Shown here piece after piece: positions 38,101 to 46,397 of a stretch of DNA of 64,000 bases (position 1 is the stretch's first letter; every line of letters starts with the position of its first letter). The notes beneath the pieces were generated by a model. That model saw only the letters and a list, made by a program, of their open reading frames with translations, was not told the DNA's origin and searched no databases. Origin of the DNA: Echinicola sp. 20G (GTDB lineage: Bacteria; Bacteroidota; Bacteroidia; Cytophagales; Cyclobacteriaceae); assembly GCF_015533855.1 (NCBI RefSeq), contig NZ_AP024154.1, positions 2,982,501 through 3,046,500 on the forward strand, in the 5' to 3' direction. The translations under genes were made by a program, and so were the position numbers.

Positions 38101-38518
38101 TATGGCAAGAGAAGGCACTATTGTCCCTTCTGTCACTTGGTTTTATAATGACCAGAAGTCCGATAAACTGTTTTATCAAGGTCTTGCTTTTAAGATGTTG
38201 GAAAATGAGAAGGAGGCCGATAAAAGGTTTCGGCAGCTGTTGGAATATGGTAAGGAACACCAACAAAAGCAGGTTAAGGTGGATTACTTTGCAGTGTCCA
38301 TGCCTGATCTACTGATCTGGGATGGAGATCTTCAGGAAATGAACAATGTTCATTGCAAGTATTTAATGGGGTTGGGACACTTGGGACTTGGGTCAAAAAC
38401 CGAAGCAGAAAAACTGTTCAGGGAAATTTTGGAATCACAGGCCAATCATCAAGACGCGAAAAATCATCTCGACCTGGTAAAGAACTGGGAATTATGGATG
38501 GATTTGTCTGTTTCCTAA
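35186..38518 (+). CDS. DUF5107 domain protein fused to TPR repeats, predicted cytosolic, function unknown
   Basis: The 1110-residue protein has no signal peptide. Its N-terminal third (about 30-340) matches the DUF5107 pattern, a fold I recall as galactose-mutarotase-like. It is rich in conserved polar and aromatic residues that look like a sugar site: WISGGIEFNWPQHH (E120, H126, H127), WWANPAVAVNDHYQSVFP, HVADHQ (H280, D283, H284), WTWGNGDFGKAWD and GPYIELMCG (E317). From about 475 to the C-terminus it is built of TPR helices (YLEALKRDPKDYRCNNAMG, PLYNLGLVHRYLGNRKEALDAF, AMTYYYLGNFWYHNRQYHNA). It sits 6 bases after the sugar porter and 19 bases before an AraC regulator, so it probably handles imported sugar, as an enzyme or sensor. 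I cannot name a reaction. Confidence 0.85.
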   Translation: MMINMEKVVVWVEDKVIPTYEIGEAEKNPIFLEKRVYQGSSGVVYPYPVVEKISDAKTDKVWKAVFMENQYLKIMILPELGGRVQMAYDKIKERHFVYYNHVIKPALVGLTGPWISGGIEFNWPQHHRPSTYLPVEYQIEEKEDGSKTVWCSEVERMFRTKGMAGFTLHPDKAYLEIKGQLYNRTPIPQTFLWWANPAVAVNDHYQSVFPPDVNAVFDHGKRDVSAFPIAKGTYYKVDYSRGVDISKYKNIPVPTSYMAIVSEYDFVGGFENDSKGGLLHVADHQVSPGKKQWTWGNGDFGKAWDRNLTDEDGPYIELMCGVFTDNQPDFSWLMPNEEKSFTQYFMPYQELGVVKNATKDALFNVEFQNGEIRLMVYTTARYDGAVIRVSQHGNILFEERANISPWYVFDKLVQIDLNQEDEFQVDVFDGRNKNLVSWRTSKSKNTEIPQPAKAAKDPEEIESNEQLFLTGQHIEQYRHATFDATAYYLEALKRDPKDYRCNNAMGMVMLKRGKFLDALSFFNQSVATQLERNPNPYDGEPLYNLGLVHRYLGNRKEALDAFSKAVWNASYKDSGYFQLAQLHLENGDLEKAQEAAEQSLARNSRSPKAQHLQTIILRKSGKRDAALKCAEHGLEMDCFNHGLRYEVSLLKNNVSELNKIKDIVGLNVHPYLEYALDYAWAGQFDDAIGLIELGMEAIGSDYPMAYYLKGWFQIKKGESGIEEFGKAALASTDYCFPNRLEELLALEAAVAHGPENAMTYYYLGNFWYHNRQYHNAKEAWEKSVYLNPAFSIANRNLALVCYNKFNERDHAIDLMEKALSNAPNDARILMELDQLYKKENLSIEKRITLLDQFDHLVISRDDLYLERLTLENISGRYGKAFDLIMGRVFHPWEGGEGKVPEQYRIALLGLAKQEILEGNFEKGLEYLASSLKYPNNLGEGKLYGTLEPELYFWMGYTLDKMGQKDDAKKYWNMAREGTIVPSVTWFYNDQKSDKLFYQGLAFKMLENEKEADKRFRQLLEYGKEHQQKQVKVDYFAVSMPDLLIWDGDLQEMNNVHCKYLMGLGHLGLGSKTEAEKLFREILESQANHQDAKNHLDLVKNWELWMDLSVS

Positions 38519-38537
38519 TCGATAATGGGAAGTTAAA

Positions 38538-39419
38538 ATGCTAGAGAAAAACGAAGGTTTTCAAGGGCAAAAGGTAATCACACTTCCTCCCTCTATTTTA
38601 GAAGCCTGCCAAAAGCATTGCCTTTTGGCAGATTTCTATATTTCAGATATAGGTTACTACCCCAGAGCTCAACATCATTACAGGGAGCGGAATTGTGGAA
38701 CAGAACAATATATTCTGATCTATTGTGTGGAAGGAAGAGGCTGGATGGAAACGGAAGGCGGAAAACAAATGGAGGTTCACCCAAATGAATATGTTATTCT
38801 TCCCTCTAAAATACCTCATCGTTACGGTGCCTCAAAGGATTCACCATGGACCATTTTTTGGGTCCATTTTAATGGGGACAAAGCCGCTGAAATAAGCTCC
38901 CTGCTTTATGGAGAAAATGGAGCGTTGGTCAAACATGCCTCCTTTTCCGATGAAAGAATACATTGGTTCAATAAGGTATATACCTTATTGGAGTCTGGAT
39001 ATAGAACGGAAAACCTTTTGATGGCCAATATCTACCTGAAATCCTTTTTGGTTTCTTTGGCATATGGTGAAAGGGTAAACGGAAAGTGGCTCTCTCAGGA
39101 AAAAAAGGAAATCAATGATTCAATTGAGTTTATGAAAGAAAATCTCGAAAACCCTTTAGCCCTGGAGGAAATAGCTTCCCATGTTAATTTGTCAAAGTCA
39201 CATTTTGCTTTTCTTTTTAAAAAGAACACTGGGTATACTCCCATTGTTTATTTTAACCACCTAAAAATACAGCGTGCATGCCAATACCTTCGGTTTACCG
39301 ATCATAGGATCAGTCAGATAGCCCAAAACGTAGGGATAGATGATGCCTATTATTTTTCAAGACTATTCAGTAAGTCAATGGGTATCTCTCCTAAAGATTA
39401 TAGAAATAGAAAACAGTAG
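38538..39419 (+). CDS. AraC-family transcriptional regulator with cupin sugar-sensing domain
   Basis: The 293 residues split into an N-terminal AraC-binding cupin (about 25-160, REYILIYCVEG-like QYILIYCVEGRGWMETEGG, EYVILPSKIPHRYGA, WTIFWVHFNG) and a C-terminal double helix-turn-helix (about 190-290, SIEFMKENLENPLALEEIA, LSKSHFAFLFKKNTGYTP, RISQIAQNVGIDDAYYFSRLFSKSMGISPKDYR). It is probably a cytosolic sugar-responsive activator of the alpha-galactoside genes. It lies inside the same gene run, 19 bases after DUF5107-TPR and 2 bases before the esterase fusion, so it would be co-transcribed with its likely targets. Confidence 0.94.
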   Translation: MLEKNEGFQGQKVITLPPSILEACQKHCLLADFYISDIGYYPRAQHHYRERNCGTEQYILIYCVEGRGWMETEGGKQMEVHPNEYVILPSKIPHRYGASKDSPWTIFWVHFNGDKAAEISSLLYGENGALVKHASFSDERIHWFNKVYTLLESGYRTENLLMANIYLKSFLVSLAYGERVNGKWLSQEKKEINDSIEFMKENLENPLALEEIASHVNLSKSHFAFLFKKNTGYTPIVYFNHLKIQRACQYLRFTDHRISQIAQNVGIDDAYYFSRLFSKSMGISPKDYRNRKQ

Positions 39420-39421
39420 CA

Positions 39422-41428
39422 ATGGAAAATGTCCTACAACCAAAGAAAATGATGAAATTTTCGTTCATCTTGTTGCTCCTTTTTGTAATGGCCCAAATAG
39501 CTTTAGGTCAAACATTAGTGCCAAACCATTCAGGAAAATGGATGGGATTTGATAAAACTGACAGCTTGTTTGATGGAAAAGAAATGAGATTGGTTTATTC
39601 CCGAACTCCTCTTCCTGGAAAACCGTGGGTCTGGAGGGCACGCTTTCCGGAATGGCATACCAAGATGGACAGTATTTTACTTGAAAAAGGCTTCAATATT
39701 GCTTATATCAACACTGATGGAATGTATGGGAGCGACAGGGCAATCGAGGTTTGGGATAATTTTTATTGCTGGGTGACATCATCATTAGGCTGGCAGAACA
39801 AAGTAGTTTTGGAAGGCGTCAGCAGAGGAGGACTGTTTGTACTCAACTGGTCGATCAGAAACCCTGAAAAGGTTGCAAGTATATACTTGGAAGCGCCGGT
39901 ATGTGATTTTAAGAGTTGGCCGGCAGGATGGGGAGACGGCTTGGGAAGTGATCAGGATTGGAAGAAATTAATGGCCGAATATGGGTTTGAAAATGAAGAA
40001 CAGTCGAGGATATACCAAGGAAACCCAATTGACCAAATCCAAAAACTGGCCAAACATAAAGTGCCCATTATGATAATGATTGGTTTGGACGACAAGCATG
40101 TCCCCCCTAAAGAAAATGCATTGCCACTTGCTGAGAAGTATATTGGGTCAGGTGGGCCGGTAACAATAATACCCTGTACCTCTGGTACACCAACAATGGA
40201 AGGACATCATTTTCCCATCGAAACACCATCTGTTGCCGCTGAATTTTTGTCCTTTCATCAGCGTAAGAATGGGTCGGCTCCTCTTTTTTCTGATGCCTAT
40301 CACCATATGAGAAATGGACTCCAAAACAGTAGGCTTGTTTTTGAGCGTACCCAAAAGGGTAGGGTCGCCTTTTTGGGCGGTTCCATCACTTATAATCCGG
40401 GTTGGCGTGACAGTGTCAAGAATTATTTGGTGAAGCGATTTCCCAGAACGACATTTGAGTTTGTGGATGCGGGAATTCCATCTATGGGAACAACCCCCGG
40501 GGCTTTTAGGCTGGAAAGAGATGTGCTATCCAAGGGTAAGATTGACCTGTTGTTTGAAGAAGCAGCAGTTAATGACCATACCAATGGCAGGTCACCTATA
40601 GAGCAGGTAAGAGGGATGGAAGGGATCGTTCGGCACACCATAAGGGATAATCCTGCAGTAGATATTGTCATGATGCACTTTGTGGATCCCGAGAAAATGA
40701 AGACCTACCGTAATGGAAAGGTACCTGAAGTGATCGAAAACCATGAAAGGGTAGCCGAACATTATGGAATACCCACTATTAATTTGGCCAAAGAAGTAAC
40801 CGACAGGATTGACCATGGTGAATTCACATGGGAAGGTGACTTCCAGAATCTTCACCCTTCTCCATTTGGACAGCAAGTGTATGCCAACTCGATAATTCAC
40901 TTTTTGGATAGGGCTTTTGGTGGAAGGGTTGATCCAGATGACAAAGCCATAGCCCGTGAACTTCCACAGCCACTGGACAACAATTCTTATGATAATGGAA
41001 AATTGGCAACGGCGATATCCTCAGTGACTAAAACAAAAGGATGGCTGGAAGTACAGGATTGGGAACCTTCTGACGGTGTCGGTACACGGGAAAATTATGT
41101 GAATGTTCCCATGTTGATTTCAAAGCTTCCGAAGAAAAAGCTGAACTTTGTATTCCATGGTAGCGCAGTGGGTATAGCAGTAGCCGCAGGGCCGGATGCA
41201 GCCACGATTGCATACAGGATCGATAAAGGAGATTGGCATTACCAAGATTTATTCACGCCTTGGAGCCATTTTTTACATTTGCCATGGTATTATACTTTGG
41301 GAGTTGGTTTGGATGAGGGAAGGCATACCTTGCAAATTAAGTTGGCTGGGACAAAAAATTCCAATAGCAAAGGGAATGCTGTACGCATAAGGTATTTTTA
41401 TTGGAATGCCACAGGTGACGATAATTGA
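39422..41428 (+). CDS. Two-domain secreted esterase: alpha/beta hydrolase fused to SGNH/GDSL hydrolase
   Basis: The 668-residue protein starts 2 bases after the AraC stop; ATG 39449 or 39452 would give a more typical signal peptide (MKFSFILLLLFVMAQIALG). Domain 1 (about 30-285) is an alpha/beta hydrolase with nucleophile S134 in GVSRGG, acid D223 or D224 in GLDDKHVPP and H262/H263 in EGHHFP. Domain 2 (about 290-500) is an SGNH hydrolase with S321 in FLGGSITYN and H478 in NLHPSPFG; the acid usually three residues before the histidine is Q here, with D473 nearby. A beta-rich C-terminal part follows. The pairing suggests removal of two ester types, for example acetyl and another acyl group, from a glycan in the periplasm. 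The substrates are unknown. Confidence 0.85.
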   Translation: MENVLQPKKMMKFSFILLLLFVMAQIALGQTLVPNHSGKWMGFDKTDSLFDGKEMRLVYSRTPLPGKPWVWRARFPEWHTKMDSILLEKGFNIAYINTDGMYGSDRAIEVWDNFYCWVTSSLGWQNKVVLEGVSRGGLFVLNWSIRNPEKVASIYLEAPVCDFKSWPAGWGDGLGSDQDWKKLMAEYGFENEEQSRIYQGNPIDQIQKLAKHKVPIMIMIGLDDKHVPPKENALPLAEKYIGSGGPVTIIPCTSGTPTMEGHHFPIETPSVAAEFLSFHQRKNGSAPLFSDAYHHMRNGLQNSRLVFERTQKGRVAFLGGSITYNPGWRDSVKNYLVKRFPRTTFEFVDAGIPSMGTTPGAFRLERDVLSKGKIDLLFEEAAVNDHTNGRSPIEQVRGMEGIVRHTIRDNPAVDIVMMHFVDPEKMKTYRNGKVPEVIENHERVAEHYGIPTINLAKEVTDRIDHGEFTWEGDFQNLHPSPFGQQVYANSIIHFLDRAFGGRVDPDDKAIARELPQPLDNNSYDNGKLATAISSVTKTKGWLEVQDWEPSDGVGTRENYVNVPMLISKLPKKKLNFVFHGSAVGIAVAAGPDAATIAYRIDKGDWHYQDLFTPWSHFLHLPWYYTLGVGLDEGRHTLQIKLAGTKNSNSKGNAVRIRYFYWNATGDDN

Positions 41429-41661
41429 GCTTTTCCATTCTTTATCTTGTTAAAATGTATGGCATCGGATTGACTCATGTTCATAATTAAGCCATAACCA
41501 CAATCCGAACGCTTTTTACCTCCTGATCGACCGATTTTTCCACCTCTGTGCGTCTTCTTAGATGTAAACTTGCTATGGTAGCAATAAAATTATTCCGCCT
41601 GTTCTCGGGTAATTGATTATTGCCGATCAATGATTTCAGTTAACAACTAACCCAGTAATCT
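41429..41661. other. 233-base spacer before the third SusC
   Basis: No gene is visible. An 8-base inverted pair (41465-41472 TCGGATTG with 41501-41508 CAATCCGA), 28 bases apart, is followed by GCTTTTTACC and could mark a weak transcript end or a regulator site. This gap separates the alpha-galactoside module from the third SusCD pair and probably holds the target sites of the hybrid two-component regulator encoded at 50376. I could not define a promoter. Confidence 0.4.
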
Positions 41662-44600
41662 ATGAAAAAAGAAGTACAGTTTTTTCTAGGGAAAAGAGGA
41701 GATGCTTTGGCTATTCCCAATAGCAAACAACTACAAGTTATCAGTAGGTGGAGCAAATTCCTATCCCTTATTATGGTCGCAATGTTCCTGCCTTTGTCTG
41801 TTTGGGCACAAGATATAAGTGTGTCTGGAATGGTGACATCAGCAGATGATGGTCTTCCTTTACCAGGAGTCAATATACTGGTTAAAGGCACCAATAATGG
41901 TGTCGTTACGGGACTTGAAGGAGAATATGACATAAAAGTAGGGAGTTCTTCGGATGTTTTGATTTTTTCTTTTATTGGTTTTGAAAGTCAAGAAATTCCG
42001 ATAAACAACCGATCCAAAATCGATGTGGTATTGGCAATGGATGCTGAGAACCTCGAAGAAGTCGTCGTGATTGGGTATGGAACGCAAAAGAAAAAGGACT
42101 TGACCGGTTCTGTAGCCTCGGTGAGCGGAGATGAAATCAGCAAAATGTCTTCACCGAGAATTGAGCAGGCACTTATGGGAAAATCTGCCGGCGTGCAGAT
42201 CACGGCAGTGGATGCTTCACCAGGAGCAGGCCTGAGCATAAAAATCAGAGGAGATAATTCTATCAATGCGAATAACGAACCTTTGGTGGTAATTGATGGA
42301 TTCATTGGTGGGGACCTGAGAAGTTTGAATACAAATGATGTGCAATCCATTGAAATTTTGAAAGATGCTTCTGCTACCGCTATCTATGGCTCAAGAGGAG
42401 CAAATGGTGTGATCTTAGTGACTACCAAAACCGGAAAGTCAGGAAAGACGGAAGTGGCTTTTACTGCCGAATATGGTACTCAGGAAATTGCCAAAAAGTT
42501 AAGTCTGCTCAATGGTGAGGAATATTGGGCACTTCGAAGGCTTAATTCAGAAGAACTGGATGTTTCTTCATGGGACGTGACCAATGTGGATACAGTAGGC
42601 GTTGGTACGGATTGGCAGGAAGAGGTCATGCAAAATGCTCCCATCCAACGATACAATGCTCGTGTGACCGGAGGAAGTGAAAAAACCAGGTTTGGGGCTT
42701 TTGTGGACTATATTGATCAAAATGGAATCATTAAAGGTTCAGACTATTCAAAAGGTTCTGTTCGTTTCAACCTGGACAATGATATATCGGACAAGGTTCG
42801 TTTTGGTCTGCGATTATCCTATTACAAGTCTACAGAGGATGGTGCACGGATCAATGGAAGCTATGGCTCCCAAGGTGGTCCAATTACCTTGAATGCAGCC
42901 CGATTTGCACCAATTATTCCGGTGTATGCCGAAGATGGCTCCTATAACCCGGCTTTCCAAAACTCCAGCCAAATGGAGAATCCTGTAAAAGCGGCAGACA
43001 AGACCATAGACCAAAGATTCAGGAATTATCTACAGGGGAGTGGGTTTTTGGAATATGACCTGTTGGAAGGTTTGACCTTCAAAGTGAATTTGGGATACCT
43101 GAGCCAAACACGTGAGGACCGAAGGTATGTTTCTAAGGAACTTCAATCGGCTTTAAATGAAGGAAGGGCAAGTTTTAACAACGTATTCAGCAACCGCTAT
43201 TTGATAGAAAACACGTTGAATTACCGTAAGAACATCAACAATGTTCATGACCTTAATATACTTGTAGGCTTTACCTCCCAAGTCGATGAGACCAATCAGA
43301 ACAATATCACGGCAACAGGTTTTGCCACCGAAGCACTCAATTTGAATGATATTGGGTTGGCGGATAATGTAACGGACAAAGGTTCTAGTAATAACCAGAC
43401 CAAGCAGGCTTCGTTTTTGGGAAGGGTCAATTATAGTTATAAAGGAAAATACTTGATGACCATGACAGGAAGGGCCGATGGATCTTCCGTTTTTGCAAAA
43501 AACAACAAATGGGCATTTTTCCCTTCTGCATCATTGGCCTGGAGAGCTTCTGATGAGAACTTTATGAAGGGGATCAATGCGGTCAGTAATTTGAAAGTTC
43601 GGTTGAGCTATGGTCAAAGCGGTAACCAAGCAATTGGACCTTACCAATCTTTGGCCAATTATAGCACGGGTTCTGTGTATACCCTGGGCAATAACCAAAT
43701 GACCAATGGCGTAAGGCTGGGAAGAATAGCGAATGCAGACCTTCGCTGGGAGACCACCCGGCAGACCAATATAGGTATGGATCTAGGCCTGTTTGATGAA
43801 CGACTGACTTTTACAGTAGATTACTATAAAAAACACACCTTTGACCTTTTGTACCAAGCTCAGCTTCCTCCTAATTCTGGGTATTCCAGTCAGTTGCAGA
43901 ATATCGGAGAAGTGGAAAACAAGGGTCTTGAGCTGTCAGTGGGGTCAACTGTTGTTGAATCCGGTGGTTTTACTGTTGACCTATCTGCAAATGCCTCTTT
44001 CAACAGGAATAAAGTCATTGCCCTTGGGCAGGACTCAGTCGTTTATCTAAATACTTCAGGAGGAGCAATGGGCTCTGGGTTCAGCAATACTGGTGTGTTG
44101 GAGATTGATCAGCCCATGGGAAATTTTTACGGGTATATCTTTGACGGGATCTATCAAAATCAGGAGGAAATTGATGACCTCCCATTTGCCGGAGCGGCCC
44201 CGGGAAGTCCCAAATACAGGGATATCAACGGAGATGGACTCGTCAATGATGACGACAGGACCCGAATAGGCAATGCCCTGCCTAGAATGTATTATGGATT
44301 TACGGCCAATTTTGCCTATAAGAATTTTGATCTGAATTTGGTTTTCCAAGGGGTAAAGGGAGCCAAAGTAGCCTATTTGGGTAAAGTAAATCTTCTGACA
44401 CCTGGGTCAGCCAATAATAGTTTTAAGGAAGTACAGGAATATTGGACCTCTGAAAACAACTCCAATACCATGACTGCACTGGGCCGTCCTTGGAATGAGA
44501 TGTCTTCCCGCTTTGTAGAAGACGCTGACTTTCTGAAAATCAGAAATATTTCCCTTGGCTATAATGTACCTAGGGCCTTGGCAGGAAAAATCGGAGCTTC

Positions 44601-44784
44601 CCATCTTCGGCTATATGCCAATGCAATCAATTGGTTTACTTTCTCCAATTATAGTGGTTATGACCCTGAGGTCAATTCAAGACATGGGGGCAATAGCTTC
44701 CAGCAAAATGTACAAAGAGGCGTGGACAATGGTGGCTATCCATCTGTCAGGCAAATCGTTTTCGGGGTCAACGTGACTTTCTAA
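41662..44784 (+). CDS. SusC-like TonB-dependent transporter (locus C)
   Basis: The 1040-residue protein has a long basic N-region and a signal peptide ending LSVWAQ (about residue 50). A carboxypeptidase-regulatory-like domain (about 52-130, SGMVTSADDGLPLPGVNILV, FSFIGFESQEIPI) is followed by LEEVVVIGYGTQKKKDLTGSVASV, a plug with DASATAIYGSRGANGVI starting at D235, and the barrel ending GVNVTF. It has no STN domain, which fits control by the downstream hybrid two-component system rather than sigma/FecR. The SusD gene starts 54 bases later. Confidence 0.96.
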   Translation: MKKEVQFFLGKRGDALAIPNSKQLQVISRWSKFLSLIMVAMFLPLSVWAQDISVSGMVTSADDGLPLPGVNILVKGTNNGVVTGLEGEYDIKVGSSSDVLIFSFIGFESQEIPINNRSKIDVVLAMDAENLEEVVVIGYGTQKKKDLTGSVASVSGDEISKMSSPRIEQALMGKSAGVQITAVDASPGAGLSIKIRGDNSINANNEPLVVIDGFIGGDLRSLNTNDVQSIEILKDASATAIYGSRGANGVILVTTKTGKSGKTEVAFTAEYGTQEIAKKLSLLNGEEYWALRRLNSEELDVSSWDVTNVDTVGVGTDWQEEVMQNAPIQRYNARVTGGSEKTRFGAFVDYIDQNGIIKGSDYSKGSVRFNLDNDISDKVRFGLRLSYYKSTEDGARINGSYGSQGGPITLNAARFAPIIPVYAEDGSYNPAFQNSSQMENPVKAADKTIDQRFRNYLQGSGFLEYDLLEGLTFKVNLGYLSQTREDRRYVSKELQSALNEGRASFNNVFSNRYLIENTLNYRKNINNVHDLNILVGFTSQVDETNQNNITATGFATEALNLNDIGLADNVTDKGSSNNQTKQASFLGRVNYSYKGKYLMTMTGRADGSSVFAKNNKWAFFPSASLAWRASDENFMKGINAVSNLKVRLSYGQSGNQAIGPYQSLANYSTGSVYTLGNNQMTNGVRLGRIANADLRWETTRQTNIGMDLGLFDERLTFTVDYYKKHTFDLLYQAQLPPNSGYSSQLQNIGEVENKGLELSVGSTVVESGGFTVDLSANASFNRNKVIALGQDSVVYLNTSGGAMGSGFSNTGVLEIDQPMGNFYGYIFDGIYQNQEEIDDLPFAGAAPGSPKYRDINGDGLVNDDDRTRIGNALPRMYYGFTANFAYKNFDLNLVFQGVKGAKVAYLGKVNLLTPGSANNSFKEVQEYWTSENNSNTMTALGRPWNEMSSRFVEDADFLKIRNISLGYNVPRALAGKIGASHLRLYANAINWFTFSNYSGYDPEVNSRHGGNSFQQNVQRGVDNGGYPSVRQIVFGVNVTF

Positions 44785-44838
44785 TAGATGTACATAATAG
44801 CAATGTGAAATAATGATATTCCACAAAAAAGACAAGGC

Positions 44839-46317
44839 ATGAAAAAGAACATAATAATAAATATATCCTTACTTCTGGCTCTGGGCAGTTGTGAGACTTT
44901 CTTGACAGAAGAACCTAAAAGCCTTTTGGCACCAGAAAACTTTCCTGCTTCCGCTGAAGATGGGAATTTGATGCTGGGAGGTATGATGTCCACTTTGGAC
45001 GGTTACTATGATCGAGCTTTTTTCCTCTCCGTAGAAATTCCAAGCGATCAATCAGAAGCAAAATATGCAAGCGGTGATCGGTATGATATGGACCACTTCA
45101 CCTATACCACCGGTAACCAGTATTTCAGGAGTGTGTGGGAAGAGGCATACAAGATCATTGGTGAGGCCAATTTGATGACCTCTGCTATGTCCGATGATGA
45201 TTCTTGGGCGCAGCCATATATTGCGGCCGCAAGGTTTTACCGGGCTTTTCAATATTTTCACCTGACCAGGTTATGGGGGCAGGTGCCATTAAGGATAGAT
45301 CCGGTCAGTACCTTTGATCAGGCAAAGGATGCCTCCAAAGCATCCGAGCAAGAGGTGTATGAGCAGATATTGGCAGACCTTTCTTATGCCGAGGAGCATT
45401 TACCAGTGGCATGGGAAAGTGGATCTGATGATGGCAGGCCTACCCAAGGAGCAGCCAAAGCATTGCTGGCAAAAGTCTACCTGACCATGGCAGGGTGGCC
45501 ATTAAAACAGACTGATAAATTCCAACTGGCTGTAAATAAAGCCAATGAAGTGATCAGTATGGGACATTATACACTTTTGGAGGATTTCTCTGAAGTATTC
45601 CTGATCAGAAACCAAAACAGTAGCGAACACATTTGGTCTGTACAATATTCAGATCCAAGTTCAGGAGGGACTATGATGACCGTTCAGTCCCGTCCAAGTG
45701 GTGGAGGCATTAAAGAAGGAGGCTGGTATTTTTGGAATACCTCTGAAGCATTTATGAATACCTTCAATGAACAAGATGAGCGTAAATCAGGTACCTTTCT
45801 AACCGAACTTGTGGAAGAAATAAACGGTGAGACCATCATTACTCCATTTGTGGATTTCGGGGGAGGAAATGAACTTTCTGCTCGACCTTGTATGAAAAAA
45901 TGGCAAGACTACGGAGAAGGAAGAGGATTTACGGACAACTCCCGTCGTACAGGACTTAATTTTCCTGTTTTTAGATTTTCTGAAATTTACCTGATCTTGG
46001 CAGAGGCCGAAAATGAAGCGAATGGCCCTACCCAAAAAGCATTGGATGCAGTAAATAAAGTAAGGTCCCGAGCAGGACTGGAAGACCTGACCGGATTGGG
46101 ACAGACTGAGTTGAGGGAAGCTATCAGGGATGAGTGGTCTTTTGAGCTGGCCCATGAGGGCAAGAGAAGGTTTAACCTCGTTCGATGGGAGCTGTTTGAC
46201 CAAGTAATGGCCAATGACCCCAATGGTTCCACCAATTATAAACCTTATATGAAATTACTCCCTATTCCTCAAAATGAAGCTGATCTTTCCGGACTGGCCC
46301 AAAATGAAGGTTATTGA
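44839..46317 (+). CDS. SusD-like glycan-binding lipoprotein (locus C)
   Basis: The 492 residues begin with LALGSC (lipid cysteine C18), ETFLTEEPKSLLAPENF. Helical SusD segments are AARFYRAFQYFHLTRLWGQVPL (near 130-150), GAAKALLAKVYLTMAGWPL and, in the C-terminal half, FRFSEIYLILAEAENEANG with IRDEWSFELAHEGKRRFNLVRW. The protein should form the surface lid of the SusC at 41662. A strong hairpin begins 11 bases after the stop codon, between this gene and the GH2 enzyme. Confidence 0.95.
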   Translation: MKKNIIINISLLLALGSCETFLTEEPKSLLAPENFPASAEDGNLMLGGMMSTLDGYYDRAFFLSVEIPSDQSEAKYASGDRYDMDHFTYTTGNQYFRSVWEEAYKIIGEANLMTSAMSDDDSWAQPYIAAARFYRAFQYFHLTRLWGQVPLRIDPVSTFDQAKDASKASEQEVYEQILADLSYAEEHLPVAWESGSDDGRPTQGAAKALLAKVYLTMAGWPLKQTDKFQLAVNKANEVISMGHYTLLEDFSEVFLIRNQNSSEHIWSVQYSDPSSGGTMMTVQSRPSGGGIKEGGWYFWNTSEAFMNTFNEQDERKSGTFLTELVEEINGETIITPFVDFGGGNELSARPCMKKWQDYGEGRGFTDNSRRTGLNFPVFRFSEIYLILAEAENEANGPTQKALDAVNKVRSRAGLEDLTGLGQTELREAIRDEWSFELAHEGKRRFNLVRWELFDQVMANDPNGSTNYKPYMKLLPIPQNEADLSGLAQNEGY

Positions 46318-46327
46318 GTTAATGCAG

Positions 46328-46369
46328 CAAGGCTGTACCTTGGTTTTAGGTACAGCCTTGTCATTTTTA
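46328..46369 (+). terminator. Strong intrinsic-terminator-like hairpin after SusD (locus C)
   Basis: A 13-bp perfect stem (46328-46340 with 46348-46360, core AAGGCTGTACCT/AGGTACAGCCTT) with a 7-base loop is followed by TCATTTTTAA. The GC-containing stem and T-rich tail make it the best terminator-like element in the window. It stands between the SusCD pair and the GH2-lyase pair, so the enzymes would be made from read-through or from their own promoter. Confidence 0.85.
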
Positions 46370-46397
46370 ATGAGTTTAGAACAAGAGCATAGTTTAA

